A stretch of 64,000 nt of DNA from Sutcliffiella halmapala (GCF_002019665.1 NZ_KV917375.1:194001-258000), one strand, 5' to 3'. Counted from the first letter of the stretch, positions 1 to 9,828 are shown. Notes: generated from the letters alone by a model not told the origin. Numbers and translations are program-made.

Positions 1-216
1 GATATCCCTTCTACTCCAGCCCCAGCTCAACCAGCTGACCAGGCTATATTGGAAGAGGAATCACAGGTAGAGCCCTTCGATGATGACGATCTAGATTCTT
101 TTGACTGGAACAAAGCAGTACAGGAGCAGGCATCAACAGAGGAAGAACCAGAGGAATTAGAAGCAGAAGATGTGGACAAATTGCTCGGAGATTTTTTAGC
201 TCATATGAATAAGTGA
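1..216 (+). CDS. C-terminal end of an acidic protein (5' end outside window)
   Basis: An open frame enters from the left edge and ends at TGA 214-216, giving about 71 C-terminal residues. The segment is rich in Pro/Ala at first and then strongly acidic (a run of four Asp, many Glu), and ends with LLGDFLAHMNK. Such low-complexity acidic tails do not identify a family, so no function is assigned. A good intrinsic terminator follows directly, which supports this as a genuine gene end. Confidence 0.7.
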   Translation, partial: DIPSTPAPAQPADQAILEEESQVEPFDDDDLDSFDWNKAVQEQASTEEEPEELEAEDVDKLLGDFLAHMNK

Positions 217-220
217 AAAA

Positions 221-252
221 AAGCTGCTATCTAACAGGATAGTAGCTTTTTT
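221..252 (+). terminator. Intrinsic terminator after the partial gene
   Basis: Stem AAGCTGCTATC / GATAGTAGCTT with one G-T wobble and a 5-nt loop, followed by a T-run. Confidence 0.85.
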
Positions 253-329
253 AATAATTTCTATTTGTTTTAAACATTATAGTAGTAATAAGCATTCATG
301 CTATAATAAAAAAACAGGAGGTGAAAAAC

Positions 330-668
330 ATGGAAGATACGCTAAAATTGATACTTACTGAAATACAGGAACTTCGTGGAGGACAACAAAAACTGGAGAA
401 GAGAATGGGAAATTTAGAAGTAAGCATGGACAATCGAATAGAAACAATGGCAACACAGCAGGAGCGAATGGACAATCAAATGGAAGCATTGGTAAAGGGC
501 CAGGAGCGAATGGACAATCAAATGGACACATTAGTAATGGGACAATGTAGATTGGAAACGAAGTTTGATAACCTAGAAACAAAAATGAGAAGTAGCTTCA
601 AACATCTTGATGAGAAGTTAGATGTACACAAAGAAATAGTTGAAATCGTTTCACAAAAACTACAATAG
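330..668 (+). CDS. Small coiled-coil protein with internal repeats
   Basis: 112 residues, nearly all charged or polar with heptad-like spacing, so probably one long coiled coil. The middle carries imperfect repeats of the form QERMDNQMEALVKG (two clear copies plus partial ones), suggesting growth by internal duplication. ATG 330 is chosen because AGGAGGTG at 316-323 is correctly spaced for it; the in-frame GTG at 321 lies inside that ribosome binding site. A TATAAT-like -10 lies at 302-307 with no clear -35. There is no signal peptide, membrane segment or catalytic motif. The function is unknown; an adaptor or oligomerisation role is only a guess. Confidence 0.7.
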   Translation: MEDTLKLILTEIQELRGGQQKLEKRMGNLEVSMDNRIETMATQQERMDNQMEALVKGQERMDNQMDTLVMGQCRLETKFDNLETKMRSSFKHLDEKLDVHKEIVEIVSQKLQ

Positions 669-1336
669 GTAGATATAAGTATATTAAATAACCTATTTGC
701 TATTTTGACCTCACTCACCAACCCATATGTATGACCCTCAGCATCCATTAAAGAAAATTCATCCAAGTATTGGTATGCGCTTTTTTATACTTCATTCTCC
801 ACCATTTCATTATAGACACACATTAAATAACAGTACTAACTTGCGTATATGCCTGTTTCAAATAGGATTATAGGAAGTTTTACTCTGTTACAATCAAAAA
901 ACAACATGTATTCTGTAGAAATTAAAAGAAGTTCAATTCGTTTTATGGCCACTAAAATTATGTAATATCCTTATTTCTTTGCATTTCGAATCAATTGTTT
1001 AATCTCCAAATAAGATGGTAGTATGAAAAGGATATATATTTTTACGCAAGATAGTTATACCAATATGCAAACGGGTATAAGATAGAATGGACCTAAAAAT
1101 GAAAAGACCTTCGAACTATATAGCAGAATAGTATATTTTCTATCGAGCGACGATGCTACTAGAACTATTAGATTACTTTTTCTTCTCTTTTACCTTGAGA
1201 ATTCAGCTATTATCGCTATAGCAAACGGTCATAGGGAAAAATACTCCGATATAATGCCATCCGTGTTTAATTTCGAACGATAAGTAACAATCACAGAGAA
1301 AATATAAAATAAGTTGTAATGATTGGTGGGGAAATA
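669..1336. other. 668-bp intergenic stretch without a supported gene
   Basis: AT-rich, with no long hairpins, tandem repeats or good ORF with a ribosome binding site. A TATAAT at 1250-1255 could serve the GTPase gene but has no recognisable -35. A short minus-strand frame near 680-790 reads like degraded protein sequence but has a stop just upstream and no start signal. Confidence 0.5.
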
Positions 1337-4078
1337 ATGACAACAGAAAGTAAATTTATAAATAAGTCGTATTTTGAGACGTTTATACTAGATATGGAGA
1401 CGAAGCATCCAGTTCAAGTACTAGGAGAGGCATTTCTAGCTGAGCAGACAAAAGAGGTTTATGATTTGTCTTTTATTCGCTTTGCACAAGGAGAAGTATA
1501 TTATCATAGTAAAGACTATGAAAGTGCTATCTTTAAATGGGAAAATATACATAATGAGTTAGAGCCATGGGCGAAAAAAAATATCGCTGATTCCTATTAC
1601 GAGTTAGGTATGTTAGTAGAGGCAGAGGATATTTACACAAAAATTCAAACGGATAACGATATACTTCGCAGTGAAGTAGCTATGCAGTTATTCTCTCTAT
1701 ACGTGGAAAGAGAAAAACTTGAAAATGCCTATAAAAATCTACGAAAAGCGATTACTATCAACCCTGATTATCCGAATGTAACCGATACAGCTCGTACTTT
1801 TTATGAAGAGCAAGAGGACTGGAATCATGCCGTTGAGCTGGCAGTAAATGAAGCGATTCGTACAAAATCACCAGAGTGGTTTGATCGATTAAAGAATTAT
1901 GTAGAGCAAGAAAGACATACGGAAGGCTTTGCACCAGAGTATTTTGAAGAAGTCCTTATGGTGTTATTAGAGACAGATCAGCATGCATTTGAGGATATTA
2001 CGGCGGCATTATGGCATAGCTATAGAACGCACCCTCTTTACTTATCTTGGGTTAAGACAATTAATACTGTTTTCTTAACAATGGAGAAAAATAAGTCTGC
2101 AGCATGGAACCAAGCCTCAGACCTACATCAGACTACTTATCTTGAGCTAATAGAAGGAAAATATTTAGTAAGAGAATTAGAAGGAATTGTTCCAGATTTA
2201 TTAAACAACTGGTTAAAGATATCCAATCAATCAAAAGCGCTTTTTGCAGCAGCAGCAGTTATGTCATGGAGTGAGGTATTCCCAACAGCTATCTCAGCAG
2301 ATACACTTCATGACGCAGAAAATCGAATTTTTCATTATGAACATGACAGTATCCAAGTAAGCTATACAGTTGACTTGTTCAAAACGCTTATTAAATGGGC
2401 AAAAAATAATCATTTAGAAGTTTCTCATCAGAAAAAATGGTTATTTTCGCAACTGACTAACCTACATCAAAAACACATTGTCGTTACAGGGACTGCCCAA
2501 AACGGTAAAACGTCTTTCCTAAATTCAATATTAGGTGAGAAGTTACTTGGGGAGGAAACTTGTCCTGTTTTCGTTCGTGCTGATGGAGAGTTAATGGAAA
2601 TGAATGAGATTTCTCATCAAGGAACAAGAGTAATTAATGATCTAACAGACCACCTAGAGGGAGCAATGGTGGAGTTAAAATGGCCATCCGTATTTTTAGA
2701 GGACCAACAATACTCGCTCATCAGTACTTCAGAATTTGATGTAACTAAAGTAGAAGGGAATGACACGTTAGATTTTGTTCCATTATCTGATGGGTTACTC
2801 TATGTTTTGGACGCCCAAACTCCATTTACAGAAGAAGAGTTACATGTGTTAGTGAAGATAAAAGAGCGTGCTCCAGAAATCCCAGTGCATTTCTTAATAA
2901 ACAAAATGGATACAGCCTTTCATGCAGCAGAGGCAGAGCAAATTATCGATGAAACGAAAAATAGAATTAATGAATTCTTCCCGGATGCGCGTGTTCATCC
3001 ATATTCATCTGTACGAGCAGCAAATAAACAACATCCCGGCTTAGCATCGTTTATGGAAGCAAACTTCAAACTACGTAATAAAGCAATTGAAGAGAGACGC
3101 ACTTCTAAGCTGTTGCAGTTAATCCGCACCACCTTAACCGAATTATTGAATAGCAGAATTGCGATGGAGGATAATTTAGTTGGGAAAGTGACGTTTAACG
3201 AAGATATTCAAGGAAGGCTAAACGGATTTATCAACCATCTTCATGACGCTGAGCTTGAGAAAATTCGTGCCATTTCAGAAAACTACCGTGCTGTTACAAT
3301 CGAAATGAAGCGGGAAGTAAAGAAAATGATTCCGAAGCTCCTTAGAGAGTGCTCTAGTTATGTAAAAGAAGATAGTAATTTTAGTAAGCTTCATCTTGAA
3401 TTAAATGAAAAAATGAACGAAAAAATAAAAACCTATATGCAGGTTGACCTTCTTCCGAGATTTCGTCAGGAACTTCAGCTATGGATGGACGATTCAAATC
3501 GAGAGCTGCTTGATAGCCAGGAATATTTAAAGGAAATGAGTGAAACCTTTAATGCACTCTATCAAGAAGATCGTATGCAATTAGATTGCGACTTTAAAGT
3601 AATAGAAGACTGGCGTCGAGATGTAAACCGTATGCTAAGCCGAGCGGAAGTTGAGAAAGAAAATATTCTTAATCGCCCTAATACAACTCAATTCCTACTA
3701 AAAAGCGCAGGGCGTCTATTTGGATCTATTCAAACCAATAAGCATGTACTATATAATCAATATAAAAAGTACATTGAAAATGAAAAATTTGAAGATGTAA
3801 CAGAATCGGTAATAAAAAAGTTTTTCTTAGAATTCAACCTGTTTGAGAAGGCATTAAAAGCGGACATTACGATGTTCTACCAAGCGCCTTTCACAGAATT
3901 AAATAAAACGGTAGCAGACACGGAGCTAACCATTCAGCAAGCAAATCAAAAGCTTGACCAAATGAAAACTAGCCCGGAACGCTACTACGACCCGCTCAAA
4001 TTATTCGAAGTAAGATTACAACAATACGAATTTATGGTAAAAGTGTGCGAAGATAATGCCAACATCCCAACTCACTAA
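1337..4078 (+). CDS. Large TPR-GTPase protein (dynamin-like architecture)
   Basis: About 913 residues. The N-terminal third resembles tetratricopeptide helices (for example FAQGEVYYHSKDYESAIFKW). A P-loop GTAQNGKTS begins near residue 385, followed by a G4 motif NKMD near 522, so this is a P-loop GTPase; the canonical DxxG switch is not obvious. The last 300 residues are charged and helical, probably coiled coil. An N-terminal helical region, a central GTPase and a long helical tail recall bacterial dynamin-like proteins, but residues diagnostic of membrane binding were not seen. ATG 1337 is preferred to ATG 1319 because GGTGGGG at 1324-1330 is properly spaced only for 1337. The gene stands alone and ends at a terminator. 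GTP binding is well supported; the cellular role is unknown. Confidence 0.85.
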   Translation: MTTESKFINKSYFETFILDMETKHPVQVLGEAFLAEQTKEVYDLSFIRFAQGEVYYHSKDYESAIFKWENIHNELEPWAKKNIADSYYELGMLVEAEDIYTKIQTDNDILRSEVAMQLFSLYVEREKLENAYKNLRKAITINPDYPNVTDTARTFYEEQEDWNHAVELAVNEAIRTKSPEWFDRLKNYVEQERHTEGFAPEYFEEVLMVLLETDQHAFEDITAALWHSYRTHPLYLSWVKTINTVFLTMEKNKSAAWNQASDLHQTTYLELIEGKYLVRELEGIVPDLLNNWLKISNQSKALFAAAAVMSWSEVFPTAISADTLHDAENRIFHYEHDSIQVSYTVDLFKTLIKWAKNNHLEVSHQKKWLFSQLTNLHQKHIVVTGTAQNGKTSFLNSILGEKLLGEETCPVFVRADGELMEMNEISHQGTRVINDLTDHLEGAMVELKWPSVFLEDQQYSLISTSEFDVTKVEGNDTLDFVPLSDGLLYVLDAQTPFTEEELHVLVKIKERAPEIPVHFLINKMDTAFHAAEAEQIIDETKNRINEFFPDARVHPYSSVRAANKQHPGLASFMEANFKLRNKAIEERRTSKLLQLIRTTLTELLNSRIAMEDNLVGKVTFNEDIQGRLNGFINHLHDAELEKIRAISENYRAVTIEMKREVKKMIPKLLRECSSYVKEDSNFSKLHLELNEKMNEKIKTYMQVDLLPRFRQELQLWMDDSNRELLDSQEYLKEMSETFNALYQEDRMQLDCDFKVIEDWRRDVNRMLSRAEVEKENILNRPNTTQFLLKSAGRLFGSIQTNKHVLYNQYKKYIENEKFEDVTESVIKKFFLEFNLFEKALKADITMFYQAPFTELNKTVADTELTIQQANQKLDQMKTSPERYYDPLKLFEVRLQQYEFMVKVCEDNANIPTH

Positions 4079-4099
4079 ACCATTTTAACCCAATAAAGC

Positions 4100-4138
4100 A
4101 AGCTTCTACCTGATGATTTTCGGTAGAAGCTTTTTTTA
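4100..4138 (+). terminator. Terminator of the TPR-GTPase gene
   Basis: Perfect stem AAGCTTCTACC / GGTAGAAGCTT with an 11-nt loop and seven T residues. Confidence 0.9.
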
Positions 4139-4397
4139 TAGCTATGTCAAAGCCTATTATTGATTGTAGTAAGGGGGAGATTCCTGCTTAAAGGAGCGTG
4201 TTTAGGGATACCCCTAAAAGCCCCTTCACTTCTTTCTTTTTCCTCTGATTGAGCTACTCAGAGGTCATGCTTTTCCTTTCTAACAAAAACCATGATCTCG
4301 AACACTCACAAACACCTACAAAGGAGATCTGCGGGGAGTCCACACAGTTAACCTACTCTATTTTCATCGGTGACACCCATGTAAGTCAGATTTACAC

Positions 4398-4610
4398 ATG
4401 GATAATGAAAAAGTGGAACGTCAAGCATCCCCCGTCTCCCCTGATGATTGTAGTGCAAGGTGTGAGACTCCTGTGGGAAATAGCGTTTTGTGGAGACCCC
4501 GCAGGCGCATAGCGCGCCGAGGAGGCTCCACAAGCGCCCCACGGAAAGCGAACGCCTGGCACGGAAATCATCAGGGTGTTCCAAAGGGTTCACCCTATTT
4601 CCAGGATAGC
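4398..4610 (+). repeat. Long palindromic interspersed repeat, copy A (long form)
   Basis: The core at 4438-4576 starts CCCTGATGATT and ends with its reverse complement AATCATCAGGG. Conserved inner blocks include GTGAGACTCCTG, GGAGACCCCGCAGG, CGAGGAGGCTCC and GGAAAGCGAACGCCTGGCAC, which pair to form a branched hairpin. Outer sequence on both sides (from ATGGATAATGAAAAAGTGG to CCAGGATAGC) is shared with copies B, C and E. It lies between two plus-strand genes. Short ORFs across it are by-products of the repeat and have no ribosome binding site. Confidence 0.9.
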
Positions 4611-4736
4611 CTTATAAATAAAAATACACCTACGTATCCCAAAAACCCATTCAATCTGCACTTCTATAACGTATAAAACCAAACAAAAAAGTAAATGAGT
4701 TATAATAAGACAATTAGAAGAAAATAATTTAGTAGA

Positions 4737-5945
4737 ATGGATGAAAATATGCGACAAGAAATCACACTGCGAGTCAAAAATAAATATAGCAAACAATACA
4801 AAAATGGCTATCCTTTAATCGTAAAAGAAGCGATAATCAACGGAAAAGACCTAAAAGAAGAAGGTGCACTAGTCAAGTTAGTCGATGAGAAAAATCAATT
4901 TCTTGGTAAAGGCTACTATGGGAATCAAAATAAGGGGTATGGCTGGATTGTTACTCAAAAAGAAAAGGAAGACATGGATGTTCCTTTTCTGAAAAATAAG
5001 ATCCAAAAGGCTATGGAGAAAAGAACCTCACTAATGAAAGATAACGATACAACTGCTTATCGCTTATTTAATGGAGAAGGTGATGGTATCGGTGGATTCA
5101 CGATTGAATATTTCGAGGGATACCTGGTTATTAACTGGTATAGCAAGGGTATTTATTCCTTTAAAGAAGAGGTATTGGTAGCAATTAGTGAGGCGATAGA
5201 CTACAAGGGAATATATGAGAAAAAGCGATTTAATACAGATGGGACTTACGTTGATGACAATGATTTTGTAACAGGAGAACAAGCACCCGCTCCTCTATTA
5301 ATAAAAGAAAATGGAGTGAAATTCGCCGTTTATTTAAATGATGGAGCTATGGTGGGAATTTTCCTTGATCAACGAGAAGTAAGAAAGACGATAAGGGATA
5401 AGTATGCAAAAGGAAAAACGGTACTAAATACATTCTCTTATACAGGTGCTTTTTCGGTGTATGCAGCACTGGGTGGGGCTAGTAAAACCACAAGTGTAGA
5501 CTTGGCAAATCGTAGTCTCCCAAAAACGATCGAGCAGTTTAACGTAAATGGGATTAATGAATTGACTCAATCTATTTTGGTAGAGGAAGTATTCCATTAT
5601 TTTAAATATGCTAAAAAGAAAAACCTGAAATTTGATATGGTCATCATGGATCCACCAAGCTTTGCGAGATCCAAAAAAGTAACTTTCCGAGCATCTAAGG
5701 ATTATACAAGTTTAGTCAATGACGCAATCGCAATAACAGAAAAGAACGGCATTATCGTAGCCTCGACCAACTGTAGCACCTTCGGAATGGACAAGTTCAA
5801 AGGCTTTATCGACCAAGCGTTCAAAGAAAGCAAACATAAATATAAAATCTTAGAAGAATTCACTTTACCGAGTGACTTTGCTACCATCCCTCAATTTAAA
5901 GAAGGCAACTATTTAAAAGTAGTATTCATTCAAAAACTAGGCTAA
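4737..5945 (+). CDS. ywbD: Class I SAM-dependent rRNA methyltransferase, PUA domain (RlmI/YwbD family)
   Basis: 402 residues. The first ~75 fit a PUA-like RNA-binding domain and the rest a Rossmann methyltransferase: SAM motif LNTFSYTGAF at about 230-239, acidic motif SVDLA, and catalytic-type motif DPPSF near 305. This is the layout of the RlmI/YwbD group, which methylates cytosine-5 in 23S rRNA in the E. coli member; the Bacillus target is inferred, not known from sequence. A TATAAT at 4701-4706 may be its -10. The ribosome binding site is weak, and ATG 4749 is an alternative start. Length is normal for the family. Confidence 0.85.
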   Translation: MDENMRQEITLRVKNKYSKQYKNGYPLIVKEAIINGKDLKEEGALVKLVDEKNQFLGKGYYGNQNKGYGWIVTQKEKEDMDVPFLKNKIQKAMEKRTSLMKDNDTTAYRLFNGEGDGIGGFTIEYFEGYLVINWYSKGIYSFKEEVLVAISEAIDYKGIYEKKRFNTDGTYVDDNDFVTGEQAPAPLLIKENGVKFAVYLNDGAMVGIFLDQREVRKTIRDKYAKGKTVLNTFSYTGAFSVYAALGGASKTTSVDLANRSLPKTIEQFNVNGINELTQSILVEEVFHYFKYAKKKNLKFDMVIMDPPSFARSKKVTFRASKDYTSLVNDAIAITEKNGIIVASTNCSTFGMDKFKGFIDQAFKESKHKYKILEEFTLPSDFATIPQFKEGNYLKVVFIQKLG

Positions 5946-5997
5946 TAGATCAACTAAATCAAAACAAAATTACCCAAGAACCATCCATAAAAAGCAA

Positions 5998-6093
5998 GGG
6001 TCTGGCACCTCACCTCCCCAAACCCAAAAAGAACACTTCTTCCCTAACGAAAGAAGTGTAAAAACAAGGATCTAACCAAGCGGTGCCAGATCC
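5998..6093. terminator. Bidirectional inverted repeat between convergent genes
   Basis: Outer arms GGGTCTGGCACC (5998-6009) and GGTGCCAGATCC (6082-6093) enclose an inner hairpin ACACTTCTT / AAGAAGTGT (6033-6059). It lies between the convergent ywbD and the minus-strand TPR-like gene. The GGTGCCAGA arm belongs to a terminator family seen at four other places in the window. Confidence 0.65.
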
Positions 6094-6133
6094 TACTCTC
6101 TTGCTCATCTAAGCACTAACTTTCAAATAGTAC

Positions 6134-7537
6134 TTAGGATCCCTTCTGCAAATTATGATACATATACTGATACGATTTCGATTCTTCGATCATTCCCATT
6201 TCTAAGTACAGCTTCGTTAACCACTTTATCGAATTAATATTGGTAGGGTTCAACTCTAGCTCCCAGTTAAAACACTCGACTGCATCGTTAAGCTGTTTCA
6301 TTTGATAATACATTTCTCCAAGTGCATACATTTGATCAGGATCATCTTTAATGGCTGCCATTTTCTTGATTTTTAGCAGGATAGGTGCAGTCGGATACTG
6401 TCTGTAGTAGGTTTCCAGCCATTGATGGGTATAGTCTAAGCCTTTTTCTTTTAACAGGATTGGCACGATTACCTGAAACAAAGCTTGAGCTTGTTTAGGA
6501 GATATCCCGTCTGATAGGGGAAGATTTAAGGATTCTACGATATTTACATGTGTGGTAAGGTCCATATGAACAACGATTTCCAGAAGATAAGGAAAGTTAG
6601 CTATGGAGATTGGTTTCCCATTTTTCGTCAGCAGAAGTAGTGCTTCTTCGTAGCGTTCTTGTTTTTTTAGTAAGGTCAATAGGTCCTTAGATAGTTCATC
6701 GTGTTGGGATGTGCGGTGTAAAGCTATATAACTTAAGAAATCCGCTTTTTCGCTATTCGTGTAATCAGTTGGTAAGTGTTCAAGCAATTGTTTATAGTTG
6801 GCTTTGTCGTTTGTAGTTGAGTGAATAAGAGCGTGTGTAGATAAACAGAGTAGTTCCGTTATACGCGCTTCTTTGATAAGAATTTTTGAAAGGATGGAGA
6901 GGCATTTTTCATCATCTAAATGCTCATAACAATACTGTTCGACATATAAGGGGTCTTTTGTCATAAGAGTAGTGATTTTTGACTGATAAAGAGAATGGTA
7001 GGACTGGTACTGAAGCTGTTTAGCCATTTCATTTGCCCATTTGAAAGTAGGATAAAAACGAACAAGTAAGTGAAGAACTTGATAGGTGTGGAGAAGCTGT
7101 CCTTCTCGGCGGAATTGGAGTGCGAACTCTTTGATAACCTTCATAATCTTATCTTTCTTCATATAGGAGTCAAAGATGGTCAAGATATTGGCTGCTTCAA
7201 GTGGAGAGTATTTCTTTTGTACCTTTTCCCATAGCGGGTTCAGGGACGGGAAGGTGTGTACGCGATTGTTCGTGAGTAAGTGAGATAATAATGGGTGGGT
7301 GGGAGTAAGTTTGATCCCTTTTTGCAAAATCGTACTTAATCTAGAGATTCTTTTTATTTTTGTAGTACATTTTCCAGTTAGATAAGAGGTTTTATAAAAA
7401 AGTAAATAATAGCATTCTGATAGCTCCGTGTTGAAAGCTTCGATAACCTGAAATCCTTGATATACGTATAGGCTCATCGGTTTTAAGAGTAATTGCTGTT
7501 TCTCATGCTGAATGGTTATTATCGTTTCATTTGTCAT
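6134..7537 (-). CDS. TPR-like helical repeat protein of unknown function
   Basis: 467 residues without signal peptide or membrane helices. The C-terminal ~120 residues look like TPR units (YALGEMYYQMKQLNDAVECF, then WLTKLYLEMGMIEESKSY), and earlier parts are helical and Leu-rich. The start ATG at 7537 has GGAGGG about 6-8 nt upstream. It is a single-gene unit, convergent with ywbD and divergent from the aminotransferase gene. TPR arrays mediate protein contacts; no enzymatic motif is seen. The family was not recognised. Confidence 0.7.
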   Translation of the reverse strand: MTNETIITIQHEKQQLLLKPMSLYVYQGFQVIEAFNTELSECYYLLFYKTSYLTGKCTTKIKRISRLSTILQKGIKLTPTHPLLSHLLTNNRVHTFPSLNPLWEKVQKKYSPLEAANILTIFDSYMKKDKIMKVIKEFALQFRREGQLLHTYQVLHLLVRFYPTFKWANEMAKQLQYQSYHSLYQSKITTLMTKDPLYVEQYCYEHLDDEKCLSILSKILIKEARITELLCLSTHALIHSTTNDKANYKQLLEHLPTDYTNSEKADFLSYIALHRTSQHDELSKDLLTLLKKQERYEEALLLLTKNGKPISIANFPYLLEIVVHMDLTTHVNIVESLNLPLSDGISPKQAQALFQVIVPILLKEKGLDYTHQWLETYYRQYPTAPILLKIKKMAAIKDDPDQMYALGEMYYQMKQLNDAVECFNWELELNPTNINSIKWLTKLYLEMGMIEESKSYQYMYHNLQKGS

Positions 7538-7701
7538 TTGTTTCCCTCCATTGGTTTAGACCTTGAGTGAGAGATAGCTTCTACCGTAATTGTAACACGA
7601 AACGTATCAGAAGGAAAAAGTGAATAATCTTTACAAGGACCAATACGCCAAAATTTTCATATAATAAGGGATGAAACTTGGGTATGTAAGGTGGAATCCG
7701 A

Positions 7702-9201
7702 ATGATTAAAGCTCGAATTGGGAGCAAATGGAGGGAATATGAAGGGGAATTGGAAACTTATTTTTCCTCTTTTAGAGATGGAATAATTGGCAATAATCAA
7801 TTGATGCAAACCCCCTACGGTGAAAAAAAGATTATCTACGCAGACTGGACAGCAAGCGGTCGCTTATATGAGCCAATTGAAAAAAAGATGATAGAGAAAA
7901 TTGGTCCTTTTATGGCAAATACTCATACAGAATCTAATACAACCAGTTCGTTTATGACGGCAGCCTATAAGAAAGCCAAAGAAATAATTAAACATCATGT
8001 TAATGCTAGTCAACAAGATGTCTTAGTAATGGATGGATTTGGTATGACAAGTGTTATGAATAAATTTCAACGTATGCTAGGGTTCCGTGGTCCAGAATCA
8101 TGGAAAGTAACCTTAAATTTAAATGCAAAAGAGCGTCCGATAGTCTTTATTACACATATGGAGCACCATTCTAATCACACCTCGTGGTTGGAAACAATTG
8201 CAGAGGTGGTCATTGTTCCTCCAGATAAAGGAGGATTCGTGAGTCCAAGTAATCTGGAACAACTGTTAAAGAAATTCCATCACAGAAAATGGAAAATCGG
8301 CTCATTTACAGCCTGCTCGAATGTAACTGGTATCCTGACGCCATACCATGAATTGGCAAAGATAATGCACCAGCATGGCGGAATTTGTATCGTAGACTTT
8401 GCCGCTGCGGCCCCTTATATGACGATTGATATGCATCCAAATAATGACTTGGAAAGATTAGATGCCATCGTCTTTTCCCCGCATAAATTCCTCGGAGGAC
8501 CAGGCACAAGTGGGGTATTATTATTTGATAGAAATCTATATAAAAATAAGGTGCCAGATCATCCAGGTGGAGGGACCGTTACTTGGACCAATCCCTGGGG
8601 CGGGCACGCATATTATGAAGACATCGAAACTCGTGAGGAAGGCGGCACACCGGGTATTCTACAGGCAATCCGCACGGCACTCTGTATAAAAATCAAAGAA
8701 AAAATGGGCATTGAGCAAATAATGAAACGAGAAAAGGAGCTAGTTGGCATAATTTTAGAAGAACTTAAGTCTATTCAAAAGGTCCAGGTCTTGGAAGCGG
8801 ATAAGAAGGAACGGCTAGGAGTGGTCTCCTTTTGTGTGGAAGGGATGCACTATAATTTGGTAGTAAAGTTATTGAATGATCGATATGGCTACCAAGTAAG
8901 AGGTGGTTGCTCCTGTGCCGGTACGTATGGGCACTACTTGTTTCATATAAACCAAGAGGGATCTAAGGAAATCACAGACAAAATTTCGGCTGGTGATCTT
9001 TCGAAAAAGCCTGGATGGGTAAGGTTCTCTTTGCATCCTACTATGACAAATGCTGAAATATATGACTTTGTCGCTGCGTTGAAGGCGATTGTACTCCATC
9101 AAGATAGCTGGAAAAAAGAATATAAGTATTGCGCTAGTTGTAATGATTATTTTTATATAAAACCAGAAGGGCGTAATGTAGATTCCGTGTTTACGGTATA
9201 A
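7702..9201 (+). CDS. Aminotransferase class V / cysteine desulfurase-like PLP enzyme
   Basis: 499 residues with fold-type I PLP motifs: a substrate/PLP region THMEHHSNHTSW (151-162), the PLP aspartate in VDFAAAAPY, and the Schiff-base Lys262 in SPHKFLGGPG. Near residues 401-406 GGCSCAG supplies a possible catalytic cysteine (Cys403 or Cys405), as in cysteine desulfurases and selenocysteine lyases. An extra CxxC (YCASC) lies close to the C terminus. The protein is longer than IscS/SufS (~400 aa) and has no Fe-S assembly genes beside it, so the substrate is uncertain. Ribosome binding site AAGGTGG precedes ATG 7702. Confidence 0.82.
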   Translation: MIKARIGSKWREYEGELETYFSSFRDGIIGNNQLMQTPYGEKKIIYADWTASGRLYEPIEKKMIEKIGPFMANTHTESNTTSSFMTAAYKKAKEIIKHHVNASQQDVLVMDGFGMTSVMNKFQRMLGFRGPESWKVTLNLNAKERPIVFITHMEHHSNHTSWLETIAEVVIVPPDKGGFVSPSNLEQLLKKFHHRKWKIGSFTACSNVTGILTPYHELAKIMHQHGGICIVDFAAAAPYMTIDMHPNNDLERLDAIVFSPHKFLGGPGTSGVLLFDRNLYKNKVPDHPGGGTVTWTNPWGGHAYYEDIETREEGGTPGILQAIRTALCIKIKEKMGIEQIMKREKELVGIILEELKSIQKVQVLEADKKERLGVVSFCVEGMHYNLVVKLLNDRYGYQVRGGCSCAGTYGHYLFHINQEGSKEITDKISAGDLSKKPGWVRFSLHPTMTNAEIYDFVAALKAIVLHQDSWKKEYKYCASCNDYFYIKPEGRNVDSVFTV

Positions 9202-9205
9202 AAAA

Positions 9206-9241
9206 GAAGCAGAGGGTAGCTACTGGCTATCCTCTGCTTCC
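9206..9241. terminator. Terminator shared by convergent genes
   Basis: Stem GAAGCAGAGG / CCTCTGCTTC. The preceding A-run becomes a T-run on the minus strand, so it mainly serves the stress-protein gene transcribed leftward. Confidence 0.75.
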
Positions 9242-9300
9242 GGTATATTAAGGGGGGGAGTTCACATAGTCTTAATTCCTAAGGAGATTCTAGAGATTAA

Positions 9301-9648
9301 TTAAAAGGCAGTGCTTGCCGTTGTGTCTTTCACAACTAAGATTACCTTACCATGATCAAGCTTTTCTTCAAGCTGCTCTGCTTCAGGGGCAGTAAATCCT
9401 AACTCTTCAAATTGGGCACGAAGCTCGTCCCCTTTGCTCCTGAAAACATTCTTTACAAACGTATCTAATCCAACATCGCCAATACCAACTGTGTTAGCAT
9501 CTGCATTATCTGCTACGCGCTTTGTACGATCAGCATCATGAGCAATGACGTAAATATCATCCTCGTGGACACCTCTAGCTTTTAATTCTTGTACAGCACC
9601 TACAGCTTGTTCGTCATTTTGAAATTCTTTATAAATTGGTTTCATCAT
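9301..9648 (-). CDS. General stress protein with YflT domain
   Basis: 115 residues matching the small YflT/general stress protein 17M fold: KPIYKEFQNDEQAVGAVQEL at the N terminus, then DDIYVIAHD and KVILVVKD strands. These cytosolic proteins are induced by heat, salt or ethanol in Bacillus, and their biochemical role is unknown. A near-consensus sigma-B promoter lies just upstream (9677-9701), and GGAGG precedes the ATG pair; ATG 9645 is an equally good start. It is a single gene ending at the hairpin 9206-9241. Confidence 0.88.
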   Translation of the reverse strand: MMKPIYKEFQNDEQAVGAVQELKARGVHEDDIYVIAHDADRTKRVADNADANTVGIGDVGLDTFVKNVFRSKGDELRAQFEELGFTAPEAEQLEEKLDHGKVILVVKDTTASTAF

Positions 9649-9676
9649 CTATCGCCTCCTTGGTTATGTAATAAAA

Positions 9677-9701
9677 ATACCCGTATTACAGAAAGTGAAA
9701 C
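9677..9701 (-). promoter_or_regulatory. Sigma-B promoter of the YflT-domain gene
   Basis: Minus strand: -35 GTTTCA, 13-nt spacer, -10 GGGTAT. The sigma-B consensus is GTTTAA-N12-14-GGGTAT, so only one base of the -35 differs. It lies 29 bp upstream of the start codon of a typical sigma-B regulon family. Confidence 0.8.
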
Positions 9702-9828
9702 ATACATGGAGAAAAAAATTAAAATTTTTTACCGATCTAGCGAGAGATGCTTTCAGGAGTTTACTCTAAATAATTACTTGGAAATAACAAACACTAGAAA
9801 ATATCCATCAATAGAAGGAGGACATAGG

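Noticed and set aside
518-766. Minus-strand frame with protein-like sequence near 680-790
   Set aside because: There is no start signal, an upstream stop interrupts it, and it overlaps the coiled-coil gene. It may be a faint gene relic but cannot be supported.
7702-9201. Iron-sulfur cluster assembly operon
   Set aside because: The PLP enzyme is cysteine-desulfurase-like but longer than IscS/SufS and has no suf or isc neighbours.
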